Positions 41,141 through 51,103 are shown, counted from the first letter of the stretch. The stretch is 64,000 nucleotides of DNA from Tenacibaculum sp. 190524A05c (GCF_964036595.1 NZ_OZ038523.1:4066483-4130482), one strand, 5' to 3'. Translations and numbers: made by a program. Notes: generated by a model from the letters alone, not told the origin.

Positions 41141-42343
41141 ATGGCATATATATGTATGGTTGTTGATGCTTCTTACCCTAAGGATGTGAGAGTTAGAAAA
41201 GAGGCCGAAGCATTACAAAAATCAGGTAAAAATGTTCTTGTTGTTTGTCCGAGTTATAATAATCTTAAGAATGAGAATATAAATGGTGTTGAGGTATATC
41301 GAGTAGGGAAAAATTATACCAAATACAAAAAAGGAATTTTTGATGTAATTGAGAGTGTATTTGATATTAATTTGTTCTTCTTATTTGGATTAAAGAAGGT
41401 CTTTAAAAAATACGATATTGAATTTTTACATATCCATGATTTGCCTTTAGCAGGAACGGGTTACTTTTTTAGAAAAAAAGTTAAAAAAATAATACTTGAT
41501 CTGCATGAAAATTATCCAGAAGCTTTACAGGTTTGGTTTAAATGGAATAAAAATCCATTAAAACGACTAAAGAACTCAATTTTTATGAATTATAACAGTT
41601 GGGCTAAAAAAGAGAAAAAGTACTGTAAATTATACGATAATGTGATTTGCGTTGTAGAAGAAATGCAAAGAAAAATAATCTCTAATTTTGATATTAATAG
41701 CGCTAAAACACTTGTAATATCTAATCAAGAAGAAAGAAATTTTTTAGTAGATTCAGTAGATAAAGGAATTATTAATGAGAATGACTTTTCAATTACGTAT
41801 ATTGGTGGTATTGGTCCTCATAGAGGAATTGATACAGTTATAAAATCAATGAAAATAATTTCTAAAGAAGTTCCAAATGTTCGTTTCAATATTATTGGAT
41901 CAGGAAGCAGGGCAACTATGGTATATTTGAAAGATTTAACTCGTGAATATGAAGTTGAAGACCATGTGGTTTTTATGAGTTATAAGCCTTTTAATCAAAT
42001 TGGAGCAATTATGAATCAGTCTAAGATCAATATTATTCCGCATAATAAAAGTGGTCATACAGATAATACGATTCCTCACAAGTTGTTTCAAATAATGCTC
42101 AGTAAGGGTATGTTACTGGTAAGTTCGTGTGATCCGTTAAAAAGAATTGTAGAAACTTATAATTCAGGATTCGTTTTTGAGGCAGACAATGATATAGATT
42201 TAGCTTCTGTAGTTGTTGATATTTATAATAATTATGGGCAATATGAAGAAAGGATAGTTAATGGTTACAATGCTGCTATTGAAAAAGAAAATTGGGAGTT
42301 AGAAAGTTTAAAGCTAATTGAATTCTACGATACGATAAATTGA
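41141..42343 (+). CDS. Glycosyltransferase, GT4-like (1)
   Basis: Protein of 400 aa from the ATG at 41141; an upstream Met at 41111 overlaps the preceding gene by 26 bases and is less likely. The N-terminal Rossmann half (MAYICMVVDASYPKDVRVRKEAEAL) and C-terminal half with YIGGIGPHRGIDTVIKSMKII and NTIPHKLFQIMLSKGMLLVSS are typical of GT-B enzymes of the GT4 type. It likely transfers a sugar from a nucleotide sugar to a lipid-linked acceptor. Donor and acceptor cannot be told. Confidence 0.88.
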   Translation: MAYICMVVDASYPKDVRVRKEAEALQKSGKNVLVVCPSYNNLKNENINGVEVYRVGKNYTKYKKGIFDVIESVFDINLFFLFGLKKVFKKYDIEFLHIHDLPLAGTGYFFRKKVKKIILDLHENYPEALQVWFKWNKNPLKRLKNSIFMNYNSWAKKEKKYCKLYDNVICVVEEMQRKIISNFDINSAKTLVISNQEERNFLVDSVDKGIINENDFSITYIGGIGPHRGIDTVIKSMKIISKEVPNVRFNIIGSGSRATMVYLKDLTREYEVEDHVVFMSYKPFNQIGAIMNQSKINIIPHNKSGHTDNTIPHKLFQIMLSKGMLLVSSCDPLKRIVETYNSGFVFEADNDIDLASVVVDIYNNYGQYEERIVNGYNAAIEKENWELESLKLIEFYDTIN

Positions 42344-43623
42344 AAGTTTTAATAATTACATATTATTGGCCACCTGCTGGTGGAGCTGGAGTTCAACGAT
42401 GGTTGAAATTTACAAAGTACTTGAGAGACTTTAATATTGAGCCAGTTGTTTTCACAGCAGATAATGCTCATTATCCAATTACGGATGATAGTTTGGATAA
42501 AGATATTCCAGAAAATATTGAGATTATTAAATGTCCAATTTTTGAACCTAATAATTTGCTTTCAATATTTAAGAAAAGAAAGGTGAAAAGTAGTGCAGGG
42601 TTTCTTGAAGAGAATCCATCTTTTTTATCTAAGATATTAATTTATATAAGAGCAAATTATTTTATTCCAGATGCTCGAATGTTTTGGATAAAACCTTCTG
42701 TGAAAATAATAGAGAGGTATTTAGCTAAAAATAAAATTGATGCCATCATAACAACAGGTCCGCCGCATAGTCTCCATATGATTGGTTATCGCTTAAAGAA
42801 GAAATTAGGAATCAATTGGATTGCGGATTTTAGAGATCCTTGGACAGGGATTGATTACTTCCATTTATTACCATTAACAAAATATGCCAAGAATAAACAT
42901 TTTCGTTTAGAAGATCAGGTTTTTAAGAATGCCGACAAGGTTATAATGGTAAGTAAAACTTCGAAAGAAAAGTATGCTGAACAAGCAAAATCGATTGAAG
43001 TCATTACAAATGGATATGACACAGATGAAATTGAAGTTAAAGATTTAGTTTTAGATAAAAAATTCTCTATTTCTCATATTGGTTCAATGAACGCTGCTAG
43101 AAACCCTAAAATTTTATGGAAGGTTTTAGCAGAAATGTGCAATGAGAATGAAGAGTTTAAAGATGATCTTCAAATTCGACTAATAGGTAAATTGGATGAA
43201 GTAGTTATCAAAGAGGAGATAGAACCATATAACTTTAAAGATATTGATCTCATTGATTATATTCCTCATCAAGAGGCCAAAAAGTATCAGAAACAGTCTC
43301 AAATACTTTTATTAGTGGTAAATGATACGCCAAGTGCTAAAGAGATTGTTACTGGTAAGGTATTTGAATACATGCAGGCAAAAAGACCAATTATTGCAAT
43401 TGGACCTGAAGATGGGGATTTAGCTGCAATATTGAAGGAAACCAATTCAGGAAGTACATTCAATTACAATAATGAAAAAGATTTAAAGAAAGAGCTTCAA
43501 AAACTCTATAACAATTATAAATTAGGAAATCTAAATGTAGATTCTTTTAACGTGGAAAAGTATCATCGAAAACAGTTAACTGAGAAGTTGTCTTCCATTA
43601 TTAAAGAACTAGATAAAAAGTGA
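42340..43623 (+). CDS. Glycosyltransferase, GT4-like (2)
   Basis: Protein of 427 aa with GT-B fold. The start MKVLIITYYWPPAGGAGVQRWLKF has the glycine-rich GGAGVQR acceptor-side loop. The C-terminal half has ISHIGSMNAARNPKILWKVL, a glutamate-containing KEIVTGKVFEYMQAKRPIIAIGPEDGD sugar-nucleotide site. The start is TTG overlapping the previous stop as TTGA; no ATG lies nearby. It belongs to the same operon and is probably cytoplasmic, at the membrane face. Confidence 0.87.
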   Translation: MKVLIITYYWPPAGGAGVQRWLKFTKYLRDFNIEPVVFTADNAHYPITDDSLDKDIPENIEIIKCPIFEPNNLLSIFKKRKVKSSAGFLEENPSFLSKILIYIRANYFIPDARMFWIKPSVKIIERYLAKNKIDAIITTGPPHSLHMIGYRLKKKLGINWIADFRDPWTGIDYFHLLPLTKYAKNKHFRLEDQVFKNADKVIMVSKTSKEKYAEQAKSIEVITNGYDTDEIEVKDLVLDKKFSISHIGSMNAARNPKILWKVLAEMCNENEEFKDDLQIRLIGKLDEVVIKEEIEPYNFKDIDLIDYIPHQEAKKYQKQSQILLLVVNDTPSAKEIVTGKVFEYMQAKRPIIAIGPEDGDLAAILKETNSGSTFNYNNEKDLKKELQKLYNNYKLGNLNVDSFNVEKYHRKQLTEKLSSIIKELDKK

Positions 43624-43627
43624 AAAT

Positions 43628-45118
43628 TTGGGGATAATATTTAAACAGTCATTTAAGAATACCATAGTTATTTATTTAGGTTTTTTAATCGGAGGATTAA
43701 ATACCATATTTTTTTATCCTGGATTTTTAGGCGATACCTTTCAAGGTATTGTTACCGTATTACTCTCTTATTCCAACTTAATTATGCCATTAATGGCTAT
43801 GGGTGTACATTACACTATTATTAAGTTTTTTTCGGTATATGAAGAGAAACGTGAAAAGGATAAGTTTTTATCAATAGCATTAATATTGCCTTTATTAGTT
43901 GGAATTCCGGTTGGATTTCTTTGGAATAAAATACAAGATTTTATAGTCACTTATTTTATTACAGAGGAGAATAAAGGCATTGAAAATTACACGATTGTTA
44001 TTTATATTGTTTCAATATGTTGCGCATATTTTGAAGTATTTTATGCTTGGTCTAAGGTTCACTTAAAAACTGTTGTAGGTAATTTTTTAAAGGAGTTTTA
44101 CAATAGAGCAGTAGTAATGATATTGCTACTTTCTGTTTCTTTTGGGTTTATCACTAAATCAGACTTTATTTTTAGCCTTACAGGATTTTATATTCTTAGA
44201 ACTCTAATAATGATGTTTTATGCCTTTAAGGTATATTTTCCGAAGTTTTCTTTAAAGCCACCTAAGAATTACAAGCAAATTTTATCTTATTCATTATTTA
44301 TCATTTTTGCTGGTAGTGCAGGAGCATTAATTTTAGATATTGATAAGGTAATGGTTACGGGAAAAGAAGCTTTTAGTGCTGCGGCGTATTACACAGTGGC
44401 AGTTTTTATTGGGTCTTTTATTGAAGCTCCAAGTAGAGCATTAACTCAAATATTACAGCCGTTAACTTCAAAGTCATTAAATGAAAATGATCATATCGAG
44501 GTAAATAATCTATATAAGAAGAGTTCTATCAATTTATTAGTTGTAGGAGGATTGTTCTTCTTGCTAATTAATTGTAATATAACTGAGTTGTTTAGGCTAA
44601 TGCCAAAAGGTTATGAACAGGGAGTGGTAGCGGTTCTATTTATTTCTATTGCTAAAATGTATAATATGTTTCTAGGGAATAACGGACCAATTATAGCAAA
44701 TTCAAGGTTCTATAAATTCACATTTCCTATAGGTATTGGTACAGCGTTAACCGTATATTTTTTAAACGTTTTATTTTATAAGAAAATAGACATGAGTACC
44801 GATGGATTAGCACTCGCAACGTTAATTACGGTTTTTATATTCAATACAATAAAACTCTTATTTGTTTACAAAAAACTTAATATGAGTCCAATTACAAAGC
44901 AAACAGCGATAGCACTTTGTTTAGTAATACTTATGTTTTTTAGTTTTTATTTTTGGAATTTTAGTATTCCTGAATTTAAGATTTTTAACTTACCTGGAGA
45001 TCCAATAGTCAATATAATTCTTAAAAGTATTATGATTATTGCAATCTATGGATACATAGTTGTTAAACTAAAAGTATCTGTTCAAATCAATAATTTAATA
45101 AGCAAACTGAAAAAATAA
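43628..45118 (+). CDS. Lipid-linked oligosaccharide flippase (Wzx/MATE-like)
   Basis: Membrane protein of 496 aa with about 12-14 helices of the polysaccharide-biosynthesis (MVF/MATE) family. Recognisable are GFLIGGLNTIFFYPGFLGD at the start and the LILDIDKVMVTGKEAFSAAAYYTVAVFIGSFIEAPSRAL region in the middle. It likely flips the sugar product of the operon across the inner membrane. The only plausible start is TTG at 43628, four bases after the previous stop. It ends at a terminator. Confidence 0.88.
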   Translation: MGIIFKQSFKNTIVIYLGFLIGGLNTIFFYPGFLGDTFQGIVTVLLSYSNLIMPLMAMGVHYTIIKFFSVYEEKREKDKFLSIALILPLLVGIPVGFLWNKIQDFIVTYFITEENKGIENYTIVIYIVSICCAYFEVFYAWSKVHLKTVVGNFLKEFYNRAVVMILLLSVSFGFITKSDFIFSLTGFYILRTLIMMFYAFKVYFPKFSLKPPKNYKQILSYSLFIIFAGSAGALILDIDKVMVTGKEAFSAAAYYTVAVFIGSFIEAPSRALTQILQPLTSKSLNENDHIEVNNLYKKSSINLLVVGGLFFLLINCNITELFRLMPKGYEQGVVAVLFISIAKMYNMFLGNNGPIIANSRFYKFTFPIGIGTALTVYFLNVLFYKKIDMSTDGLALATLITVFIFNTIKLLFVYKKLNMSPITKQTAIALCLVILMFFSFYFWNFSIPEFKIFNLPGDPIVNIILKSIMIIAIYGYIVVKLKVSVQINNLISKLKK

Positions 45119-45154
45119 AAAGACTTGAAATATGAGGGGTAAACAAGTCTTTTT
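45117..45154. terminator. Terminator of the glycan operon
   Basis: AAAAAGACTTG and CAAGTCTTTTT form an 11-bp stem with a 16-base loop. It follows the flippase stop directly. The T-run on both strands could also stop transcription from the convergent Crp-like gene. Confidence 0.75.
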
Positions 45155-45236
45155 AAGGGGAAACGAAATAGGGATATTTCACTCACAAATGTAGTGCATA
45201 TCCTTAGTTAAATTTATAAACATAGGTTTACAAATA

Positions 45237-45851
45237 CTATTCTGAATACATTTTTTTTCGAATTCTGCTTAACTGAACAGGTGTTATGTTCAAATAACTT
45301 GCTATTTGATATTGAGGAATTAGATTTTCTATTTGTGGAATTCGTTCTTTTAAAATCTTATAACGATCCGTGGCGTCAAATAAAGAAAGCCTATCCAATC
45401 TTTTTAAAATTTGTAATAAAAGTGTTTGATTAATTTTGTTGTACAGTAAGGATATCTCATGATTAGAGGCATTCAATTGTACAAAATCATTAAAATCACC
45501 TTCTAGTAAGGTACAATTTGTTAAGCATTTGTAGTAATCCTCTGGTGTTTTACTGTCTAAATCGATGTGTGCTAAATCAAGATCTTCGATTAAGTAAAAT
45601 AGATCTGTAAATGCGTAATTTTCAATGTGAATAGTTCTAATGTATTCTCTATCATTTTTTGAATTCTTAGAAAAACTCGCAACGATACCTTCTACGATAA
45701 TATAAAATTTAGATGTCCCTTTGTTTATAAGTACTTCCCCCGTCTTATATTTTTTAGCACGTACGATTTTTGAAAACAATTCGATAGCTTCATCAGAAAT
45801 ATTGCTCATATAAAAGCGAGAAAACTCACTAATTAAAGCAGATTCTAACAT
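45237..45851 (-). CDS. Crp/Fnr family transcriptional regulator
   Basis: Protein of 204 aa with a cyclic-nucleotide-binding-like beta-roll (about 25-130, GEVLINKGTSKFYIIVEGIV) and a short C-terminal helix-turn-helix (about 165-204, IPQYQIASYLNITPVQLSRIRKK). The cAMP-contact motif is not conserved. Many flavobacterial Crp/Fnr proteins of this size respond to unknown cues. It is upstream on the minus strand of nothing but the terminator, with WbqC 24 bases ahead of it, so it may be the last gene of the LepB-WbqC run. Confidence 0.87.
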   Translation of the reverse strand: MLESALISEFSRFYMSNISDEAIELFSKIVRAKKYKTGEVLINKGTSKFYIIVEGIVASFSKNSKNDREYIRTIHIENYAFTDLFYLIEDLDLAHIDLDSKTPEDYYKCLTNCTLLEGDFNDFVQLNASNHEISLLYNKINQTLLLQILKRLDRLSLFDATDRYKILKERIPQIENLIPQYQIASYLNITPVQLSRIRKKMYSE

Positions 45852-45875
45852 AGGTTAAAGCTTTAAAGTTGCTAA

Positions 45876-46493
45876 TTATAATATTTTTACACTCTCCAAA
45901 TAAGATATCGCATTCGGACCTTCCATAAATAAAAGATCTAAAATTGATAAATTAGAAATAAACCCAAACTTGTCATCAAACATTTGGGTGTAATTGTTCA
46001 TTTCTATTGATATACTACCATTTTTAGCAACTGAAAAATCCCTATAATCGTTTACTATTGGTGATAATTCGTATTCCTCTGTTCTAGAAAAACCTTGATT
46101 AATTTGCAATGCATCTGTAACAAATAAATACGTATCAATATTTAAGTCTACTAAATATACGTATTTTTTATTAAATATTTTTTGAATATCATCCTCGAAA
46201 AACTCGAAGAAAGGAGATGATTGGTATGCAGATTTTAAAGATTTAAAGTGCTGATCCTGCCAAGGAAAGTCATTTTCTACTAAAGTGTCTTTAGTTTTTT
46301 TTCTGCCTTCCGTTTTGATATGCTTAACAGGTATATTTAATGATAACTTACCGTTTGCTCCGTATATATAGCATCTATTTCTGTAGGTCTGTTTTTGAAA
46401 ATTATCTTGAAGTTCAAAAACTACATTATCAGATTTTGTTATAAATGCGTATTGACTAATAGGCGAGAAATATGTTGGTATAAATAATCCCAA
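45876..46493 (-). CDS. WbqC family protein
   Basis: Protein of 205 aa of the WbqC-like family (YFSPISQYAFITKSD at the start, NRCYIYGANGKLSLNIPVKH, PWQDQHFKSLKSAYQSSPFFEFF). Family members accompany O-antigen and LPS genes and look like transferases or cysteine-free amidation enzymes; biochemistry is not settled. In flavobacteria it is conserved beside lepB and dapB, as here: three bases separate it from lepB. Confidence 0.88.
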   Translation of the reverse strand: MGLFIPTYFSPISQYAFITKSDNVVFELQDNFQKQTYRNRCYIYGANGKLSLNIPVKHIKTEGRKKTKDTLVENDFPWQDQHFKSLKSAYQSSPFFEFFEDDIQKIFNKKYVYLVDLNIDTYLFVTDALQINQGFSRTEEYELSPIVNDYRDFSVAKNGSISIEMNNYTQMFDDKFGFISNLSILDLLFMEGPNAISYLESVKIL

Positions 46494-46496
46494 GAA

Positions 46497-48068
46497 TTAA
46501 GCTTTTTTCTTTTTTGGTTTAAATACAAAGAACAATACTAATCCAGCACATAAAATTCCTACCCAGAAGTATGATTTAGATTCTCCATTGGTAACTGTAG
46601 TGAACATCCTTTCCCAACGAATTCTTCCTGTTTCGTTATCACGACTAAACCAAACCATTACAGGTTTTCCAATTACATGATCAAAAGGAACATAACCCCA
46701 TCTTCTCGCATCTAACGAGTTTTGACGATTGTCTCCCATCATCCAATAATAATCTTGCTTAAAAGTATAGCTATCGGCTTTTTTACCATTAATGTAGATA
46801 TCATCTCCAAAAATGGCTAAATCATTTCTTTCATACTCGCTTATAATTCTTTTGTAGAACGGAATAGATTCTTTTGTTATGGCAACTGTCGCTCCTGCTT
46901 TTGGAATATATATAGGTCCGAAATTATCTCCATTCCATCTATATAAAGGGTTTTGAGGAAATAAATCAGGATCGTATTTATCCTTTGAATCAAGCTTTTT
47001 AGTAACACTCTTTACTAATGGGTTTTTAGCAATTGTAGCTGCTTCTTCATCAGTTAGGTTCAATAAATATTTTCCATCTCTGGTAGTATAAGCTTCGTTA
47101 AATCTTACGTTATACCTTCTTAAGGCTGCATCGCTAAACTTTTGACCTTCTGTATCAACAATATGATACCATTGTGGTTTTGCGCTTTTAGGTAAAATAG
47201 ATCGTTTACCATTTATAAAAATATAACCATCTCTGATTTCTAAACTATCACCAGCAACAGCTACACAACGCTTAACTAAGTTTAGTTTTTTGTCAATTGG
47301 TTTATAATAAGTTCTGTCTGGTTTTAGCTTATTCATGTCACGCAAAGTATCTGCAGGCTGACCGAATACTACAATGTCATTTCTTTTAATTGATGTAAGA
47401 CCAGGAAGCCTCATATAAGGCAATTGAAACTTATTTGCGAATGATGTGTTTCTTTCTTCATAATTATCGCTAAAAACGTATGATTTTGATTTAACTAATG
47501 GAATTGTATCATGAATCATAGGAAGTGCGATAGTCGACATCGGTACACGCGCACCATAATGGAATTTACTTACGAATAAATAGTCTCCAATTAATAATGT
47601 TTTTTCTAAAGATGAAGAAGGAATTACATATGGACGAATAAAATAATTATGAACAATAGTTGCTGCAATCACAGCAAAAGCAATTGAACTAACCCATTCT
47701 CCAACACCTTTTGGAGCTTCTAAACTTCTATCTTTTCTATATTCTGCTTCAGTGAAATAGTTAATGTAGAGAATGTAAAACCCTAAAGTAAAAATGACAA
47801 GGAAAGTGTCTTTTGTACTCGTAAAACCAAAACTTCTACAAGTTTCTATCCAAAATACAGGAAACATAATAAGGTTTACAATTGGAATGAATAATAAAAT
47901 TACCCACCATTTTGGTCTTTTTATAATTCCTAATAGTACAATTGCATTGTAAATTGGTATAGCAGCTTCCCAAGCTTGTCTACCTGCTTTTTGATATAAT
48001 TTCCAAGTTCCAATAAAATGAATTAATTGGACTGCTAAGAATAAGATAAACCAACCTGTAAATGACAT
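46497..48068 (-). CDS. lepB: Signal peptidase I
   Basis: Signal peptidase I of 523 aa, which removes signal peptides from exported proteins at the inner membrane. Hydrophobic helices in about residues 1-105 and 125-140 precede the catalytic part. The Ser box is IPSSSLEKTLLIGDYLFVSKF, the Lys box is VKRCVAVAGDSLEI, and the last box is GDNRQNSLDARRWGYVPFDHV. A C-terminal helix (SYFWVGILCAGLVLFFVF) ends in KPKKKKA. The protein is longer than E. coli LepB because of a large insert, usual for Bacteroidetes. Confidence 0.95.
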   Translation of the reverse strand: MSFTGWFILFLAVQLIHFIGTWKLYQKAGRQAWEAAIPIYNAIVLLGIIKRPKWWVILLFIPIVNLIMFPVFWIETCRSFGFTSTKDTFLVIFTLGFYILYINYFTEAEYRKDRSLEAPKGVGEWVSSIAFAVIAATIVHNYFIRPYVIPSSSLEKTLLIGDYLFVSKFHYGARVPMSTIALPMIHDTIPLVKSKSYVFSDNYEERNTSFANKFQLPYMRLPGLTSIKRNDIVVFGQPADTLRDMNKLKPDRTYYKPIDKKLNLVKRCVAVAGDSLEIRDGYIFINGKRSILPKSAKPQWYHIVDTEGQKFSDAALRRYNVRFNEAYTTRDGKYLLNLTDEEAATIAKNPLVKSVTKKLDSKDKYDPDLFPQNPLYRWNGDNFGPIYIPKAGATVAITKESIPFYKRIISEYERNDLAIFGDDIYINGKKADSYTFKQDYYWMMGDNRQNSLDARRWGYVPFDHVIGKPVMVWFSRDNETGRIRWERMFTTVTNGESKSYFWVGILCAGLVLFFVFKPKKKKA

Positions 48069-48139
48069 AATTTGTAGTTTTGTTTTATAAAATCGATAAG
48101 ACGCGCAATGGTCTTATTTGTTATCAATATTTGTTTCTT

Positions 48140-48841
48140 TTAACCTATGTTTAACACATCACGCATAGAGTAAATACCTTCTTTTCCAATTAACCATTCT
48201 GCGGCTACGACAGCTCCTAAGGCAAAACCTTTACGGTTGTGCGCGGTATGTTTGATTTCTATTGAATCTACTTCAGAGTTATAGTTAATAGTGTGAGTGC
48301 CTGGTACATCAGGAATTCTAACAGCTGTTATTGGAATAAGTTCATTGGTTGAATCACCGTCTAATTCCCATTTTTTCTTATCAGAATTATTAATAATTCC
48401 TTCGGCTAAAGTAATTGCTGTACCACTAGGTGCGTCTAACTTTTTGGTATGGTGAATTTCCTCAATGTCTAAATTATATTGTTTTTGAGGATTCATCATC
48501 GCAGCTAACTTTTCATTCAGAGCAAAAAAGATATTTACTCCTAAACTGAAATTTGAAGCGTAGATAAATCCACCTTTTTTCTCTTTACATAGCTCAACAG
48601 CATCATTGTATTTATCTAACCAACCTGTTGTTCCAGAAACAACTGGAACATTGTTTTCGATACATGTAGAAATATTATTATATGCAGATGTAGGAACACT
48701 AAAATCAATAGCTACATCGGCCTTTGTAATATCATAAGCTTCTTCGCCATTAGATGTAATAACAATCTCATGACCTCTTTCTAGGGCAATTTTTTCAATT
48801 TCTTTACCCATTCTACCATAACCTAATAAGGCTAGTTTCAT
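48140..48841 (-). CDS. dapB: 4-hydroxy-tetrahydrodipicolinate reductase
   Basis: DapB of 233 aa, reducing the product of DapA with NAD(P)H in lysine and diaminopimelate synthesis. The nucleotide-binding motif is LALLGYGRMGKEI (about 3-15), and the catalytic and substrate block is EIHHTKKLDAPSGTAITLAE (about 128-147). Length is on the short side but normal for Bacteroidetes. It is three bases after the DUF5683 gene, in the ParA-ParB-DUF5683-DapB-LepB order seen across flavobacteria. Confidence 0.96.
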   Translation of the reverse strand: MKLALLGYGRMGKEIEKIALERGHEIVITSNGEEAYDITKADVAIDFSVPTSAYNNISTCIENNVPVVSGTTGWLDKYNDAVELCKEKKGGFIYASNFSLGVNIFFALNEKLAAMMNPQKQYNLDIEEIHHTKKLDAPSGTAITLAEGIINNSDKKKWELDGDSTNELIPITAVRIPDVPGTHTINYNSEVDSIEIKHTAHNRKGFALGAVVAAEWLIGKEGIYSMRDVLNIG

Positions 48842-48843
48842 AA

Positions 48844-49440
48844 TTAAAAGGAATATTTTAGGGTTAAACCTAGTTTGTGAGTACTTTCTTCATTGTAGTT
48901 GATATTCGGCATTGCTGAAGGTGTAAGCGTTAAACTATCGGTGTCATCAAACTGAATTAAATGAGCTGTAACACTAGCTTCAACTATTTGCAGAACGTAA
49001 ATAAGTACTGTGGTTAATAACGAAAGATCTCTATTTTGACGTAATTGCCTTTGTGCACTTTCTAATCCCGCATCAGAGATTAGAGGAAGTCCATTTTCGT
49101 CAGAGAATTCATCAGGTAATCCAGCTTTTCTTTGTCTAAAAGCAGTTCTAAATCGCTGATATTCGTTGTTATTATCAATGTAAAAATAAATACTGGCTGC
49201 CATTCCTCCATAAATTAAAGGAAGTTGCCACCAGTATCTGTTATTGTATATTTGACCCGCACCTGGAAAAATAGCAGAATAGAACGCTGCTCTAGATGGA
49301 TTTAAAGGATCGTATTTTGGTTGTTGTATCTGAGTATACTGTATTGACCTTGTTTTAACGTTAGTCGAATCTTTTTGTTGAGCAAAAAGAGTAACATTAA
49401 AAAAAAGAACAGTAATAAATATGTGAACGACGTATTTCAA
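48844..49440 (-). CDS. DUF5683 family protein
   Basis: Protein of 198 aa with a signal peptide (MKYVVHIFITVLFFNVTLFAQQ). The DUF5683 domain shows SRAAFYSAIFPGAGQIYNNRYWWQLPLIYGGMAASIYFYI and a later LLTTVLIYVLQIVEASVTAHL helix, which suggests insertion into a membrane by hairpin helices. Function is unknown. It lies one base after parB and three before dapB, a conserved flavobacterial order. Confidence 0.88.
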   Translation of the reverse strand: MKYVVHIFITVLFFNVTLFAQQKDSTNVKTRSIQYTQIQQPKYDPLNPSRAAFYSAIFPGAGQIYNNRYWWQLPLIYGGMAASIYFYIDNNNEYQRFRTAFRQRKAGLPDEFSDENGLPLISDAGLESAQRQLRQNRDLSLLTTVLIYVLQIVEASVTAHLIQFDDTDSLTLTPSAMPNINYNEESTHKLGLTLKYSF

Positions 49441-49441
49441 A

Positions 49442-50332
49442 TTACTTCAATAATTTTTTTATACGGTTAAAATCTTCAATAGAATCAAAAGGAATAGAAA
49501 TTTTACCTTTCCCTTTATTATTTACAGAAACATCAATTTTTGCACTAAAGAAGTCACTGAAATTCTTTAATCCAGTAGAAATTTCTTTAGGTAAGGCGTT
49601 TTTCTTTGATTCTTGTTTCTTTTCAACACCAGATTTTAAAACTCTTACTAAATCTTCTGTTTGTCTTACAGATAGTTTATCACGTAAAATCTTTTCGTAA
49701 ATATCTATCTGATCTTTTTCACTTTCAATATTAATTAAAGCTCTACCATGTCCCATAGATATAAAACCATCTCTCATTCCTGTTTGAATGATTGGGTCAA
49801 GCTTTAATAATCTTAAATAATTTGTAACTGTTGATCTTTTTTTACCAACTCTTATACTCAATTGTTCTTGAGTTAATTTAATCTCGTCAATTAATCTTTG
49901 ATATGATAAAGCTACTTCAATTGGATCAAGATTTTTTCGTTGAATATTTTCAACTAATGCCATTTCTAGCATTTCTTGATCATTAGCTATACGAATGTAT
50001 GCAGGTATAGTTGTATTTCCAATTAGTTTAGAAGCTCTAAAACGTCTTTCTCCAGATACTAATTGAAATTTATCTTCAGCTAATTTTCTAACAGTAATAG
50101 GTTGAATTACACCTAATTCTCTAATAGATCCTGCTAGCTCATTTAAAGCCTCTTCATCGAAGTATGTTCTTGGTTGGAAAGGGTTTACTTCAATTAATTT
50201 TAAATCAATTTCAATAATACTTCCAACAACTTTATCAGCATTTTCATCTGATGCTGAGTTTACTTCTGCAGTTTCTTTTAACAAAGCAGATAATCCTCTT
50301 CCTAAAGCTTGCTTCCTTGTTGCCTTTGCCAT
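49442..50332 (-). CDS. parB: Chromosome-partitioning protein ParB
   Basis: ParB of 296 aa. The N-terminal CTPase/ParB-N domain has NPFQPRTYFDEEALNEL and the GERRFRASKLIG arginine motif. The KorB-like helix-turn-helix is QEQLSIRVGKKRSTVTNYLRLL. The C-terminal dimer domain is short. ParB binds parS sites and slides on DNA to organise the origin region with ParA and SMC. Three bases separate it from parA. I saw no canonical parS sequence in this window. Confidence 0.95.
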   Translation of the reverse strand: MAKATRKQALGRGLSALLKETAEVNSASDENADKVVGSIIEIDLKLIEVNPFQPRTYFDEEALNELAGSIRELGVIQPITVRKLAEDKFQLVSGERRFRASKLIGNTTIPAYIRIANDQEMLEMALVENIQRKNLDPIEVALSYQRLIDEIKLTQEQLSIRVGKKRSTVTNYLRLLKLDPIIQTGMRDGFISMGHGRALINIESEKDQIDIYEKILRDKLSVRQTEDLVRVLKSGVEKKQESKKNALPKEISTGLKNFSDFFSAKIDVSVNNKGKGKISIPFDSIEDFNRIKKLLK

Positions 50333-50335
50333 GTT

Positions 50336-51103
50336 TTAATTCTTATTAATAATTTCGTTCGCTAAGTTAATATAATTAACCGCACCTTTACTTGTAGCAT
50401 CATATGAAATAATACTTTCTCCATAACTCGGAGCTTCACTTAAACGGATGTTTCTGTGTACAACAGTTTCAAAAACCATAGAACTGAAATGCTTACGAAC
50501 TTCATCTACAACTTGGTTTGATAATCGTAAACGAGCATCATACATTGTAAGTAATAAACCTTCAATTTCTAACTCCTTGTTATGTATTTTTTGAACACTT
50601 TTGATCGTGTTTAGTAATTTTCCTAGACCTTCTAGTGCAAAATATTCACATTGAATAGGAATGATTACAGAGTTTGAAGCAACCAGTGAGTTTAAAGTAA
50701 TTAAACCTAAAGATGGTGCACAATCAATTAAAATATAATCGTAATCATCTGCTAATTCTGCCAATGCTTTTTTAAGCATGTATTCACGCTCAATTTTATC
50801 AACTAGTTCAATTTCAATGGCTACCAAATCAATATGAGCAGGGATTAAATCTACATTAGGAGAATCTGTTTTTATTACAGTGTCCTTAGCGCTAGCAGTA
50901 TGTTCTAAAACTTGGTAAGTTCCAAGCTCTACACTTTCAACATCAATACCTAATCCAGAAGTGGCGTTGGCCTGTGGATCGGCATCAATTAATAATACTT
51001 TTTTCTCTAGAACACCTAAGGCCGCTGCTAAGTTTACTGATGTAGTAGTTTTACCAACTCCTCCCTTTTGATTTGCAATTGCAATGATTTTGCCCATACT
51101 CAT
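50336..51103 (-). CDS. parA: Chromosome-partitioning ATPase ParA
   Basis: ParA/Soj ATPase of 255 aa with the deviant Walker A IANQKGGVGKTTTSVNLA, Walker A' DADPQANATSGL and Walker B DYILIDCAPSLGLITLN. The C-terminal helix includes EAPSYGESIISYDATSKGAVNY, as usual. It works with ParB in chromosome segregation. Two Met codons (51103 and 51097) are possible; the second, MGKIIAIANQ, matches most relatives. Confidence 0.96.
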   Translation of the reverse strand: MSMGKIIAIANQKGGVGKTTTSVNLAAALGVLEKKVLLIDADPQANATSGLGIDVESVELGTYQVLEHTASAKDTVIKTDSPNVDLIPAHIDLVAIEIELVDKIEREYMLKKALAELADDYDYILIDCAPSLGLITLNSLVASNSVIIPIQCEYFALEGLGKLLNTIKSVQKIHNKELEIEGLLLTMYDARLRLSNQVVDEVRKHFSSMVFETVVHRNIRLSEAPSYGESIISYDATSKGAVNYINLANEIINKN

